NCBI RefSeq assembly: GCF_029893965.1
Contig: NZ_JARXXP010000010.1
Span: 124,001-188,000, forward strand
Direction of reading: 5' to 3'
From: Paenibacillus sp. PastM-3
Lineage (GTDB): Bacteria > Bacillota > Bacilli > Paenibacillales > Paenibacillaceae
DNA length: 64,000 nucleotides
Part shown: positions 1 to 7,932 of the stretch, piece after piece
Layout of the letters: every line of letters starts with the position of its first letter
Position numbering within the stretch: position 1 is the first letter of the stretch
Notes under the pieces: generated by a model
Told to the model about the DNA's origin: nothing
Databases searched by the model: none
What the model saw: only the letters and a program-made list of their open reading frames with translations
Position numbers and translations under genes: made by a program

Positions 1-160
1 GCAGCTGACGGCCCTGCCCCTGCAGCAGCAGCAGGAGGATCAGCCCCGTAAGCTCGGTAATCAGAAAAAGCGGATGCATCATCAGGGCGGCGAACAGCAG
101 CAGCCCGGCGTAATAGAGCAGCGCTACTGCCGGATGCATGGCCCGGAAGCCGCTGCTCAT
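1..160 (-). CDS. EcfT-like transmembrane component of an ECF transporter (partial, 5' end only)
   Basis: Only the first 53 codons are in the window; the gene runs off the left edge. The peptide opens MSSGFRAMHPAVALLYYAGL and continues as two hydrophobic stretches around a short MMHP turn. The 'HPAVxLLYYxGLLL' opening is what I associate with EcfT/CbiQ-type permeases of energy-coupling-factor importers, which pair with ATPases and a substrate-binding S component. The ATG at 158-160 overlaps the TGA of the upstream lipoprotein gene (157-159) in an ATGA arrangement, so translation is probably coupled. Its position third in a cobalamin-riboswitch operon suggests vitamin B12 or cobalt uptake. The family call rests on a short fragment and could be wrong; the operon membership is firmer. 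Confidence 0.6.
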   Translation of the reverse strand, partial: MSSGFRAMHPAVALLYYAGLLLFAALMMHPLFLITELTGLILLLLLQGQGRQL

Positions 161-1023
161 GGCGCTTTGGCTCCGATGTCCTTGCCGAGGTCAAGTGTAT
201 ACAGCCATTCTATCGTATCCCCGGGCTGAACGGTGTAGCTTCCGGCACTCTTGTCCGGGAACTCTCCGTTCACCCGGTACATCCAGCCGCTCTCCGCGCC
301 ATGATCCAATTCATATAGATTGTCTATGCCTTCGACATAGGCAAAGCCTTTGACTCCCTGGAATTCCATCTGGATTTTGTGCTGGCGGGTAATCCGCTTC
401 AACAGGTCCAGCGCACTTTCGCCTTCCTTGATCTCGAACGCCGCCGGCGCAAGAATCACCCCGTGCTCCGCATCTCCTGTAATGGAGATGACGGCTGTGT
501 CCGCCACGGCGGCAGGCTGTGCAGCCGCCGTGGGTTTAGCCGTCGCTGCCTGCTGCGGCGACGGTGCGGGTGCCGGCTTCGCCGCGCCGGCAGAAGGGCT
601 TGCGGCAGCGGACGGCTTCGCCGCTGCCGCTGCGGTGGCGCCGGCGCCCTTGGCGGGCGGCGCCGTGGCCGTGGCCGCCGGACGGTGCGCGTCCGGCGCT
701 ATCGTGCCTGCGGGGCTGCTGCCCGCAGGCGCTGTGGCAGGCGCGGCGGCTGTGGCCGCGCCTTGGGTGGCCGTCTCCGCTGCGGGAGACGGCGTGGTGT
801 GCCCCGCCGGCGCGGACGGCGGGGCGGTGACGGCAGCGTCTCCGGGCTGCGGAGACGCGGTGGCCGCCGGCTGCGGGCTCTGTGCCGCAGCCGTGGCAGT
901 GGCGCTGCCGCCCGCAGCCGGGGCGGCGGCATCCCTGCCGGGGGCTGCGCAGCCCGGCAGCAGCAGCGCGGCCAGCAGCACTAGCGCTGGCGGAAGCAAA
1001 CGGCGGATAGCCGGTCTAATCAT
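157..1023 (-). CDS. DUF4430 (transcobalamin C-domain-like) lipoprotein with Ala/Pro/Thr-rich linker
   Basis: This 288-residue exported lipoprotein starts at the ATG whose codon ends at 1023, because AGGAGGT lies 10 bases upstream at 1034-1040; the longer GTG start at 1035 would overlap that site. A signal peptide ends in the lipobox LLPGC. About 140 residues of Ala/Pro/Thr/Ser-rich linker follow, which could span the cell wall. The last ~110 residues form a DUF4430-type beta domain (ISITGD near its start, ESGWMYRVNG, PGDTIEWLYT). DUF4430 is the same fold class as the C-terminal domain of vertebrate cobalamin carriers. The protein resembles the fourth DUF4430 copy of the large neighbour upstream. 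It is probably a membrane-tethered cobalamin-binding partner for the EcfT-like permease that overlaps its stop codon. The linker is extremely GC rich. Confidence 0.75.
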   Translation of the reverse strand: MIRPAIRRLLPPALVLLAALLLPGCAAPGRDAAAPAAGGSATATAAAQSPQPAATASPQPGDAAVTAPPSAPAGHTTPSPAAETATQGAATAAAPATAPAGSSPAGTIAPDAHRPAATATAPPAKGAGATAAAAAKPSAAASPSAGAAKPAPAPSPQQAATAKPTAAAQPAAVADTAVISITGDAEHGVILAPAAFEIKEGESALDLLKRITRQHKIQMEFQGVKGFAYVEGIDNLYELDHGAESGWMYRVNGEFPDKSAGSYTVQPGDTIEWLYTLDLGKDIGAKAP

Positions 1024-1076
1024 TACTCTTTGCACCTCCTGAAATAATCCCGCAGAACATACCCTTTTTATCTTTG

Positions 1077-1117
1077 AAAAAAAAGGGAAAGAACGAGAGC
1101 CTGATGCCCCCGTTCTA
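1077..1117 (-). terminator. terminator-like hairpin inside the B12 operon
   Basis: On the minus strand AGAACG at 1116-1111 pairs with CGTTCT at 1095-1090 (an imperfect 11-bp stem), and a run of T's follows at 1084-1077. It lies between the large SLH protein gene and the lipoprotein gene. It may reduce transport-gene transcription relative to the surface protein rather than stop it. Confidence 0.5.
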
Positions 1118-1208
1118 TCCCGATCCTATCATCTTCATTTATTTTAGCTTAAACCGGGCTGTAAATCTGCTCTTTCTTGTAACCTTTCGCATAAACCGCG
1201 GCAGCGTC

Positions 1209-4200
1209 CTACGGCAGCCGGACTGCAACGACTGCGGCCATTTCACGGGTTACCGCGGCTGCTGGATCAAAGGAGCCGTTATACCCGCTCATATAGCCCA
1301 GACCGGATACGGTGCGGACAGCAGACAACGCGTAGCTGCTGATCCGGCTCTCATCCGTGAAGACAGCAGATGCTCCGCTGCCCTCCAGCTTGAAGGCCCT
1401 CATGATCATAACCGCCATATCCTGCCGGGTAATATAACCGTTAGGGTTAAAGGTCGTATCGCTTACACCCGAAATAATTCCCAGCTCCTTCGCTTTCAGC
1501 ACCGTCCCGTAATACCACGAACCGGCTTTTACATCGCTGAATACAGCAGCTGCCGAGGAATCAGCCGGCGTTTCTCCCGTCAGCCTTAACAGCAGGGCTG
1601 CGAATTCGGCACGGGTGATCTTCTGCTTCGGAGCAAAGACCAGGGCCGTTTCACTAACGCCCTTCATCAGTCCCTGATTAAAGGCCTCTTGTACGGAAGC
1701 AAGCGCCCAGGCAGAGATTTGGCTTTCATCGGTAAAGGTAACGCCGTTCACTGCTCCCGGCGTAATGCTGAACAGCTTGGAATCACCTGTCAGGAAGCGG
1801 CTATAGGCTGACAATGCCAGCAGCGCCTGCTCCGTAGCCAGACCGTTGCCTTGCTGTCCTGCAGTGTGGGCATAGCTGCCGTCTGCCTGTCTGAATGAAG
1901 CCAGATGGCTCAGCAGCCCGCCCTTCGCTTTTACAAAACGTGCATCTCCCGGACCAATGCCGGCAGTACTGAGGGCAATAATAATCTGGGCAGTACTTTC
2001 ACTGTTTTCTGTGCCGGATACCTTGTAGCCGCCGTTCTCCAGCTGCTGTCCGGACAGCCACGTTACCGCTTTGTCCAGAGCGGCCTGCACTGCCGCCTGG
2101 CTGGTATGGGCGGAGAGTGCCGTGACCGCCATCGCGGTCAGATCCACATCATCAGTGCCTCCGGCGGTCAGCGGGAAGCCGCCGTCCTTGCTCTGCAGCT
2201 CCAGAATCGCAGCAATCAGACGTTCCCTGGTCCACAGCGCATCTGCTGGCACCTTATAGGAGCCGCTATCGAGAGCAATCAGGCCAAAAATCAGACCGTT
2301 GCTTCCCTGGCTTGCCATATTGCCGTTGTTATAAATCTTCTCAATCAGATTATATCCGCCGATACTCTGCGGATCTGCCCCGGCCGCAGCCACGGCCAGC
2401 ACCAGACGCTCATAATCGGTTACCTTGCGGAATTCACCGCTGCTTGCAGCAAGCTGCTCCTTCACTGCGGTCAAATAGCCTGCCGGTACAGCATGGCCAG
2501 TGCGGGCTAGGCCAATGGCTTGCCAATCGCTCAGCTCCTCTGCTGCTGCCACAGTCTTGGCTGTTGCCGTAATATCACTCGCCAGCTTGCCCTGCTGCGG
2601 CTCAAACTTGCTGCGGTCTACGACCGCGTATGTGGTGAAGTGGCTGACTTTACCGGTCATGATGCCTGTCTTCAGATCAAGTGATGCGGGAACCGGTATC
2701 CAGTTGCCTGTACTTTCATCCAGCCAGGCCAGCGCCAGATTGGCCGGATTAACGGCTGTAACCGGAATGCGGATCAGCAGATCCGCTGTCTTCAGGAATT
2801 TCGTGCCGTCCGGCTTGAAATCATACAATCCCGATACAAGCTCCGTACGGTTTGAGCTGCTCTCTCTTACACTGATTTTCACTGTTCCGGACACTGCACC
2901 GGAAGGCAGCTGCAGTTCTACTTCTCCGCCGCTGTCCTTAAGGGAAGCTGCTGCCCCCGGAGTCACATTCTGCTCAATGGTGACCACGTTGGCCGCCAGC
3001 TGCTGTTTAAGCGCCGCAGCTTCAGCTGCTGCCATCACTGTACCGGTTACGGCTGTCGTCTGGCCGACCTGATTGAGCGGAAGAGTATTGTCATCAGTAA
3101 TGGTTACTCCTGCAAGACTTCCGGAACCTGCTGCTCCTGTTCCCCCGGCGCTTCCCGGGCCGCCCGGCGGATTTCCGATATCTGCTCCGCCGTCGGTTGT
3201 ATAGCGCCAGGCCAGCACATCCCCGCTGCTGAGCTTATAGCTGCCTGCGCTTGTTTTCGGATAGCTGCCGTTGACCGAATACATCCAGCCGCTGTCCTTG
3301 CCGCGGTCCATCTCAGCCAGGCCGTCGATCGATCTAATATAGACACTGTCACCGCTGCCGCCGCTCACCACTTTGCTGCCAAGCTGGCGGACCAAAAGGC
3401 TGTAAGCTGTTTCGCCTTCGTTCAGCATTACAGTTGTACTGGAGAGAATCGTACCTTTCAGGCTATCGCCTGTAACGGAAATGGTGGCTGTTGCCGGCTG
3501 TGGAACCGTGGACGGGCTCACTACCGTCAACGCCTGTGTATAACGGGCGATGCTTGGCAGCTGGCCTTCCGCGTATCCCGTTACAGCCAGAGTATGCGTA
3601 CCGGCAGTCAGACCTTGCCCGAAGTTTGCTATTCCCTCTGAGTTTGTTGTAGCTGTAACTCCACCGGCACTGACCTGAACTCCTGCAGCTGCAGAGACAA
3701 CCAGTTCTGGTACATAATTCGCATCCCAGACCTGTGCAATCTGCATAACCTTAACCGTAAATGCTTCACCCTGCTTAGGCTGTGTTGGCGTAACCGCCAG
3801 TGATTCGACAAATTGTGTATTGCCTCCGCCGTAATAAACAAGCACCTTGTCAGACGCCTGCAGCACGTAATCGTTCATTCCGGTTTCTGGATAGATCCAT
3901 TTGCCGCCGCGGGATACGGCAAAGCCCCAATACCCGTCTTTGTGGTAGACGCCGCCCTCAATCCCGCCGATTCCCTGAACGAAAATGCCGTACTGTGATT
4001 CTGTTGCCTGCAGTTCAATTCCGCGGGCAGCCGTCAGCTGCTGCAGGGCATCATAAGCGTTGAACGCATCAAGCGTGCCCTCCGCCAAAGGACCCTGCGG
4101 TCCTTCAATGGCCAGAGAAGCTGTCACATTGCCGGGAGCTACCTTGAAGGCTTGCGTGTGCCGTACAACTTTAGGGGCAGCCCCTTTGACATAGCCGGTT

Positions 4201-6422
4201 ACGGCCAGCGTGTAGACTTTGGCAGACAGACCCTTTTCAAAGGAAGCCGTGCCCTTATCGTCCGTATTTACTGTTGTGCCGTCAATCGTTACCTGCACAC
4301 CGGTCGCCGGTGATTCTACCCGACTATTGCTGTTCCAATCCCATTTAGCCTGCGTAACCTTAACCGTAAATGCCTCATCCGGCTGTGGCTGTTCCGGGGT
4401 TACAGTTACCTTATTTACTACTTGTGTATCTGCCCCCGCAAAGTAAACGAGAACACGGTCAGACTCCTCAAGCTCATAGACTCCCATGCCTACAGCCGGG
4501 TAAATCCATTCTCCGCCGCGATAGACTGCAAAATTCCAATAAGCACCGTAAGTCCCGTTTGCAACACCGGCAATGCCGGATACGTAGCTGCCGAACGACG
4601 ACTCCGTAATCTGCAGCGGGATATTGTTCAAAGCGGTCAGCTTTTTCAGCGCTGCCAGAGCATTTGCTGCCTTCAGCGTACCTTCTGTAATATTGCCTTC
4701 CGGTCCTTCAACAGACAGCCGGATGGATACATTTTGAGAAACAACGTTTAGTGCCTGAGTGTATTTGACAACTGCAGGCGCCTGATTTGCTGCATAACCG
4801 GTAACGGCCAGTGTATAATCACCTTCCGCCAGACCAACGCTGAACACGGCTTTGCCGTCCTGGTCAGTCTTCGCAGTCAGGCCGCCGATTGCAACCTCAA
4901 CACCTGCTGCCTTGGAGATCACTGGATTGGAAGTTTTGGTTACATTGTCCCAGACCCACCGGATCTGATTAACAGTAACCGTGAACGCCTCGTCTTCCCC
5001 TGGCTGCGCCTTGGACAAAATTACCGATTCAACAAGCTGGGTATCAGCGCCCCCGTAATAGACGACAATCCGGTCAGAGCCCTTGAGGCTGAAATCCTTC
5101 ATGCCTACATCCGGATACAGCCACTGTCCTCCGCGGACGACAGCATAGCTCCAGCCATCCCAGCCGCCGAACATTCCCGCAGCTACATTGCCGATAGCCG
5201 TAACATAATTGCCGGACGGATTCGTAAGCGCCAGCCCGTTCTGGGCTGCAACCTTCTCCAGCGCTTCGAGGGCATTGCCTGCATAGGCATTCCCTTGGCC
5301 CAGCGTACCCTGAGGTCCTTCAATTACAAGCGGTACATATACAAGCGGGTTCTGCGCTGCCGGTTTTGTAAAATCATACAGCTTCCCGTTGCTTCCGCCG
5401 CTGAACAGATTATAGGCAACCAGCGCCTGCAGACCTTGCTCGGTAGCATACGCATTGACATTGCCGCCTTCGTTATGGGCAAAACCGCCGCCGGCTGTAA
5501 AGAAGCTCAGCAGTCTTCCGGTCAGATCCCCTTCTGCTTTGGTAAAATCAGCCCCGGACGGGTCCACGCCAAAGGAGGTCAAACCAATAATAACCTGGGC
5601 AGCACTCTCACTGTTGTCGCCGTATCCGCCTTTGCTGTCCTGTGCAGCGGATAACCAGGCTACCGCCTTCTGTCCGGCTGTCGCTACGCCCGGTTCATTC
5701 CGGTGTGCAGCCAGCGCCGTCAAGGCCATTGCTGTCATATCCGGGTCGCTGGCACCTGTGGACAGGGTAAAACCGCCATCCGCATTCTGCTTGGACAAAA
5801 TCTCGCCGAGCAGCGCAGCTTTGGTCCATTTCGCATCGCCCGGAATGGTATAATTGCCGGAATCCAGTGCGAGCAGCGCATATACCGGGGCATTCAGGGT
5901 CTGTCCGCTGATTCTGGTATTGTTATAGATTTTCTCGATCAGATTATAGCCTGCAGCGGAGCCGGTGCCGGCATAATTCTCCGGATCAGCGCCTGCAGCC
6001 TTTACTGCGAGCACAATCCGGGCATAATCCGTTACACTGGAAAAGCTGCCGCCGGCAGCCTTAACCTTTTGCTCAAGTGCCTGCACATAGCTGTCAGGTA
6101 CGGTATAGCCGGCCTGGGCCAGCCCGATGGCCTGCCATTCCGACGTCACACCGCCGGCCAGAATATATTCGGCAGTTTTGTAGGTGGCCTCTTTTACGGT
6201 AACTTGTCCGTTTTGCGCTACTGCCTCCAGAGCACCCGGCAGCTCCGAGGAGAAAGCGTCTGCTGCATACATAGCATCTGTTACACGTTCCGCCCCTTGA
6301 ACCGCTGAATCAGCGGCTGCATAGCTTTGTCCGGAAGGAACAACAGCGCCTCCGATAATCGAGATAACCAGCAATAAAGCCAGGCCAAGCCGCCAATACC
6401 TGGCAGAGAATTTCTTCTTCAT
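1209..6422 (-). CDS. SLH-anchored transcobalamin-like surface protein (alpha/alpha barrels, four DUF4430 domains)
   Basis: 1737 residues, start at ATG 6422 behind AAGGGG. Order read from the sequence: signal peptide (1-36); an alpha/alpha-toroid of prenyltransferase or cobalamin-carrier type (about 40-350, with repeated GGF and TALAAH-like elements); three copies of a DUF4430 domain (about 360-465, 560-668, 763-875; each opens EGPxG and ends in a YxGGxxTQ-like strand), each followed by an Ig-like spacer ending TLAVTGYA or similar; a fourth, shorter DUF4430 (about 975-1085, ESAxG-type ending DSGWMYSVNG); a ZU5-like region (about 1110-1270); a second alpha/alpha domain (about 1275-1555) resembling the first; and three SLH repeats (about 1560-1737) that would bind secondary cell-wall polymer. 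Vertebrate intrinsic factor and transcobalamin combine one alpha/alpha barrel with one such beta domain. With the B12 riboswitch upstream and an EcfT-like gene downstream, I infer a surface cobalamin-capture protein. Ligand binding is not shown. Confidence 0.85.
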   Translation of the reverse strand: MKKKFSARYWRLGLALLLVISIIGGAVVPSGQSYAAADSAVQGAERVTDAMYAADAFSSELPGALEAVAQNGQVTVKEATYKTAEYILAGGVTSEWQAIGLAQAGYTVPDSYVQALEQKVKAAGGSFSSVTDYARIVLAVKAAGADPENYAGTGSAAGYNLIEKIYNNTRISGQTLNAPVYALLALDSGNYTIPGDAKWTKAALLGEILSKQNADGGFTLSTGASDPDMTAMALTALAAHRNEPGVATAGQKAVAWLSAAQDSKGGYGDNSESAAQVIIGLTSFGVDPSGADFTKAEGDLTGRLLSFFTAGGGFAHNEGGNVNAYATEQGLQALVAYNLFSGGSNGKLYDFTKPAAQNPLVYVPLVIEGPQGTLGQGNAYAGNALEALEKVAAQNGLALTNPSGNYVTAIGNVAAGMFGGWDGWSYAVVRGGQWLYPDVGMKDFSLKGSDRIVVYYGGADTQLVESVILSKAQPGEDEAFTVTVNQIRWVWDNVTKTSNPVISKAAGVEVAIGGLTAKTDQDGKAVFSVGLAEGDYTLAVTGYAANQAPAVVKYTQALNVVSQNVSIRLSVEGPEGNITEGTLKAANALAALKKLTALNNIPLQITESSFGSYVSGIAGVANGTYGAYWNFAVYRGGEWIYPAVGMGVYELEESDRVLVYFAGADTQVVNKVTVTPEQPQPDEAFTVKVTQAKWDWNSNSRVESPATGVQVTIDGTTVNTDDKGTASFEKGLSAKVYTLAVTGYVKGAAPKVVRHTQAFKVAPGNVTASLAIEGPQGPLAEGTLDAFNAYDALQQLTAARGIELQATESQYGIFVQGIGGIEGGVYHKDGYWGFAVSRGGKWIYPETGMNDYVLQASDKVLVYYGGGNTQFVESLAVTPTQPKQGEAFTVKVMQIAQVWDANYVPELVVSAAAGVQVSAGGVTATTNSEGIANFGQGLTAGTHTLAVTGYAEGQLPSIARYTQALTVVSPSTVPQPATATISVTGDSLKGTILSSTTVMLNEGETAYSLLVRQLGSKVVSGGSGDSVYIRSIDGLAEMDRGKDSGWMYSVNGSYPKTSAGSYKLSSGDVLAWRYTTDGGADIGNPPGGPGSAGGTGAAGSGSLAGVTITDDNTLPLNQVGQTTAVTGTVMAAAEAAALKQQLAANVVTIEQNVTPGAAASLKDSGGEVELQLPSGAVSGTVKISVRESSSNRTELVSGLYDFKPDGTKFLKTADLLIRIPVTAVNPANLALAWLDESTGNWIPVPASLDLKTGIMTGKVSHFTTYAVVDRSKFEPQQGKLASDITATAKTVAAAEELSDWQAIGLARTGHAVPAGYLTAVKEQLAASSGEFRKVTDYERLVLAVAAAGADPQSIGGYNLIEKIYNNGNMASQGSNGLIFGLIALDSGSYKVPADALWTRERLIAAILELQSKDGGFPLTAGGTDDVDLTAMAVTALSAHTSQAAVQAALDKAVTWLSGQQLENGGYKVSGTENSESTAQIIIALSTAGIGPGDARFVKAKGGLLSHLASFRQADGSYAHTAGQQGNGLATEQALLALSAYSRFLTGDSKLFSITPGAVNGVTFTDESQISAWALASVQEAFNQGLMKGVSETALVFAPKQKITRAEFAALLLRLTGETPADSSAAAVFSDVKAGSWYYGTVLKAKELGIISGVSDTTFNPNGYITRQDMAVMIMRAFKLEGSGASAVFTDESRISSYALSAVRTVSGLGYMSGYNGSFDPAAAVTREMAAVVAVRLP

Positions 6423-6515
6423 TGTTAACCCCTTTTCTGTTAATAGAATGATCGTGCCATCAGTGCAGTCAGCAGCACAGACTGGAATTCTCCCCCAGCC
6501 TCACTTGCCCAACAT

Positions 6516-6538
6516 AAAAACCGCCCTGTTAAGGGCGG
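6516..6538 (-). terminator. intrinsic terminator in the riboswitch leader (expression platform candidate)
   Basis: A perfect 6-bp GC stem (CCGCCC at 6521-6526 with GGGCGG at 6533-6538), extended by weaker pairs, is followed on the minus strand by five T's (6520-6516). It sits about 170 bases past the B12 box and about 95 bases before the start codon. That fits premature termination as the output of the cobalamin riboswitch. Confidence 0.75.
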
Positions 6539-6708
6539 CCGGGAAGAATACAAATTAACGGCTGGACAGCTTGTAAGCTGAGCTTGCTGCTCACAGGCCG
6601 GCCATCAGCAGGCGTACCTTCTGCAAGGCGCGCATATGCTCTAAGCCGCAGTTCATCTGCATGTGTTCCGCATTCTTACCCCACGAAGAAGTGAAACGTC
6701 CATGAAAA

Positions 6709-6885
6709 AAGGCAGGTCTCCTGGCTTATGCTTCATCGCTTCCCCTTTGCCTTCCCGTCAGCATAAACAGCCGGACAGTGGCACATCTGCAGGAGTCGCT
6801 CTGCATTTACAGTGGCGGGACCGCGCCGGACTTGCACCGGCCTTCCCTATTAAGCGGTTCTATGAAACACAAGAACGCGCACCCT
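6709..6885 (-). promoter_or_regulatory. Cobalamin (adenosylcobalamin) riboswitch
   Basis: Read on the minus strand, the aptamer has the conserved core GGTGCAAGTCCGGCGCGG, then CCCGCCACTGTAA, and ends in the B12 box AGCCAGGAGACCTGCC (6726-6711). These blocks and their order are diagnostic of cobalamin riboswitches. The 5' border is approximate. It precedes the 1737-residue surface protein gene, so that operon should be repressed when B12 is plentiful. Confidence 0.95.
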
Positions 6886-6917
6886 TTTCAATAGCTTATT
6901 AAATTTTAATATTCATA

Positions 6918-6946
6918 ATCATATCTACTATTTCCCTCTATGTCCA
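6918..6946 (-). promoter_or_regulatory. Probable sigma-A promoter of the B12 operon
   Basis: On the minus strand TGGACA (6946-6941) and TATGAT (6923-6918) are separated by 17 bases, placing the transcription start just upstream of the riboswitch aptamer. Confidence 0.65.
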
Positions 6947-7072
6947 TAGAAAAGCTGTTACAATCTCATTCCATTCCATGTCAGCTATTAGCGCTGGCAT
7001 AAGGCTGCACGAGACTTGCTCTAACCAGACGCTTGTGTAATAAGGGCAATGTGCGCGTGAACTGCCTAAGTA

Positions 7073-7136
7073 CCTAAACACATAAACACATAAACACATA
7101 AACACATAAACACATAAACACATAAACACATAAACA
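7073..7136. repeat. 8-bp tandem repeat (CATAAACA)n
   Basis: Seven perfect copies of CATAAACA occupy 7081-7136, preceded by one variant copy CCTAAACA at 7073-7080. There is no spacer, so it is a simple tandem repeat rather than a CRISPR array. It lies in the gene-free stretch between the B12 operon and the tubulin/vWA locus. Confidence 0.95.
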
Positions 7137-7160
7137 ACTCTAACTCTAATAGATAACTAA

Positions 7161-7391
7161 ACTCCCTGCCATGCAAACTAACCTGTACTCGCAGACTACC
7201 TTCAACTCTACCTAGACCAGATCAATCACACGCAGACTACATTCTTACACAGGCCACTCCAACCACTGAGACTGCTCCAACCCAACATAGCTAGCTCAAG
7301 TTCCCCGCCGTGCAAGTTAATCTGTTCTCACGGACCACCTTCTACCCTAACTAGACCACTCCTACCACACGCCTGCTTTACTCTTACACAG
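7161..7391. repeat. Diverged 92-bp direct duplication in a G-poor gene-free region
   Basis: The segments 7161-7252 and 7300-7391 are the same length and align without gaps at roughly 70-75 percent identity by eye. Shared blocks include CTAGACCA, TCTTACACAG and CACACGC. The surrounding 7040-7440 is rich in C, A and T and very poor in G on the plus strand. I found no convincing reading frame in this region. Confidence 0.7.
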
Positions 7392-7453
7392 ACACCCCGA
7401 CAACCCCGACCACACACAGACTACTCTGTACATAGGCAAGGCGGACGCGGCAG

Positions 7454-7641
7454 CTAGTTGGAAAAAAGCAACTTAATTTCGCCGAAACCCTCATTCCAGC
7501 GTAATTAATTGGAAAATAGACACTTAATTTACTGGTTAAGCCCACATTTCAGCGAAATCGCCTGAATTAAGTAGCGAATTTCCACTTAGTTCTGTTAATC
7601 GCTTGGTTCGGCAGAGATTAGTTGTCTAAAATCCACTTAGT
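7454..7641. repeat. Intergenic repeat family A (four ~25-bp units)
   Basis: Four related units resemble TTAGTTGGAAAAnnnCACTTA or its inverted form: about 7454-7478, 7504-7529, 7564-7590 (mixed orientation) and 7617-7641. Such clusters of short AT-rich imperfect palindromes are typical of intergenic space in this kind of genome. Function unknown. Confidence 0.7.
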
Positions 7642-7824
7642 CGTTACATCCAGCCAGCTGTAAAAGGATCATGAACGTACCAGCCCGGCCACATACACAG
7701 TTTATTAGTTCAGAATAGAGTATATGCTGCAAATAAGATAAAGTTAGTCTGCAAGAAAACGTTCCTCTACTCTGACTGCGCTCTCTGCAACAATATTCTG
7801 TTAACAGCTTCATCGCATTCTGCT

Positions 7825-7881
7825 GAAAAAAATCCTGAACGCACCCAAGCCGTCATTCGGCTATTTGTGCTGTTCAGGATT
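7825..7881 (-). terminator. Intrinsic terminator of the tubulin/vWA minus-strand operon
   Basis: AATCCTGAAC (7831-7840) pairs with GTTCAGGATT (7872-7881), with an inner AGCCG/CGGCT stem. On the minus strand the hairpin is followed by seven T's. It sits about 50 bases after the last gene of the operon. Confidence 0.9.
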
Positions 7882-7932
7882 ATGATAGTTTGTTTTTTTG
7901 TTAGTTGGTTGGTTGGCTATATAAAATAGTCG

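Noticed and set aside
350..1042. Ala/Gly-rich plus-strand frames over the lipoprotein gene
   Set aside because: They arise from the GC-rich linker read backwards and carry no motif.
6938..7129. Frame with a CVYVFMCL-type repeat
   Set aside because: It is only a translation of the 8-bp tandem repeat, with no ribosome site.
7073..7136. CRISPR-like array
   Set aside because: The units are 8 bp and contiguous without spacers; no cas gene is nearby.
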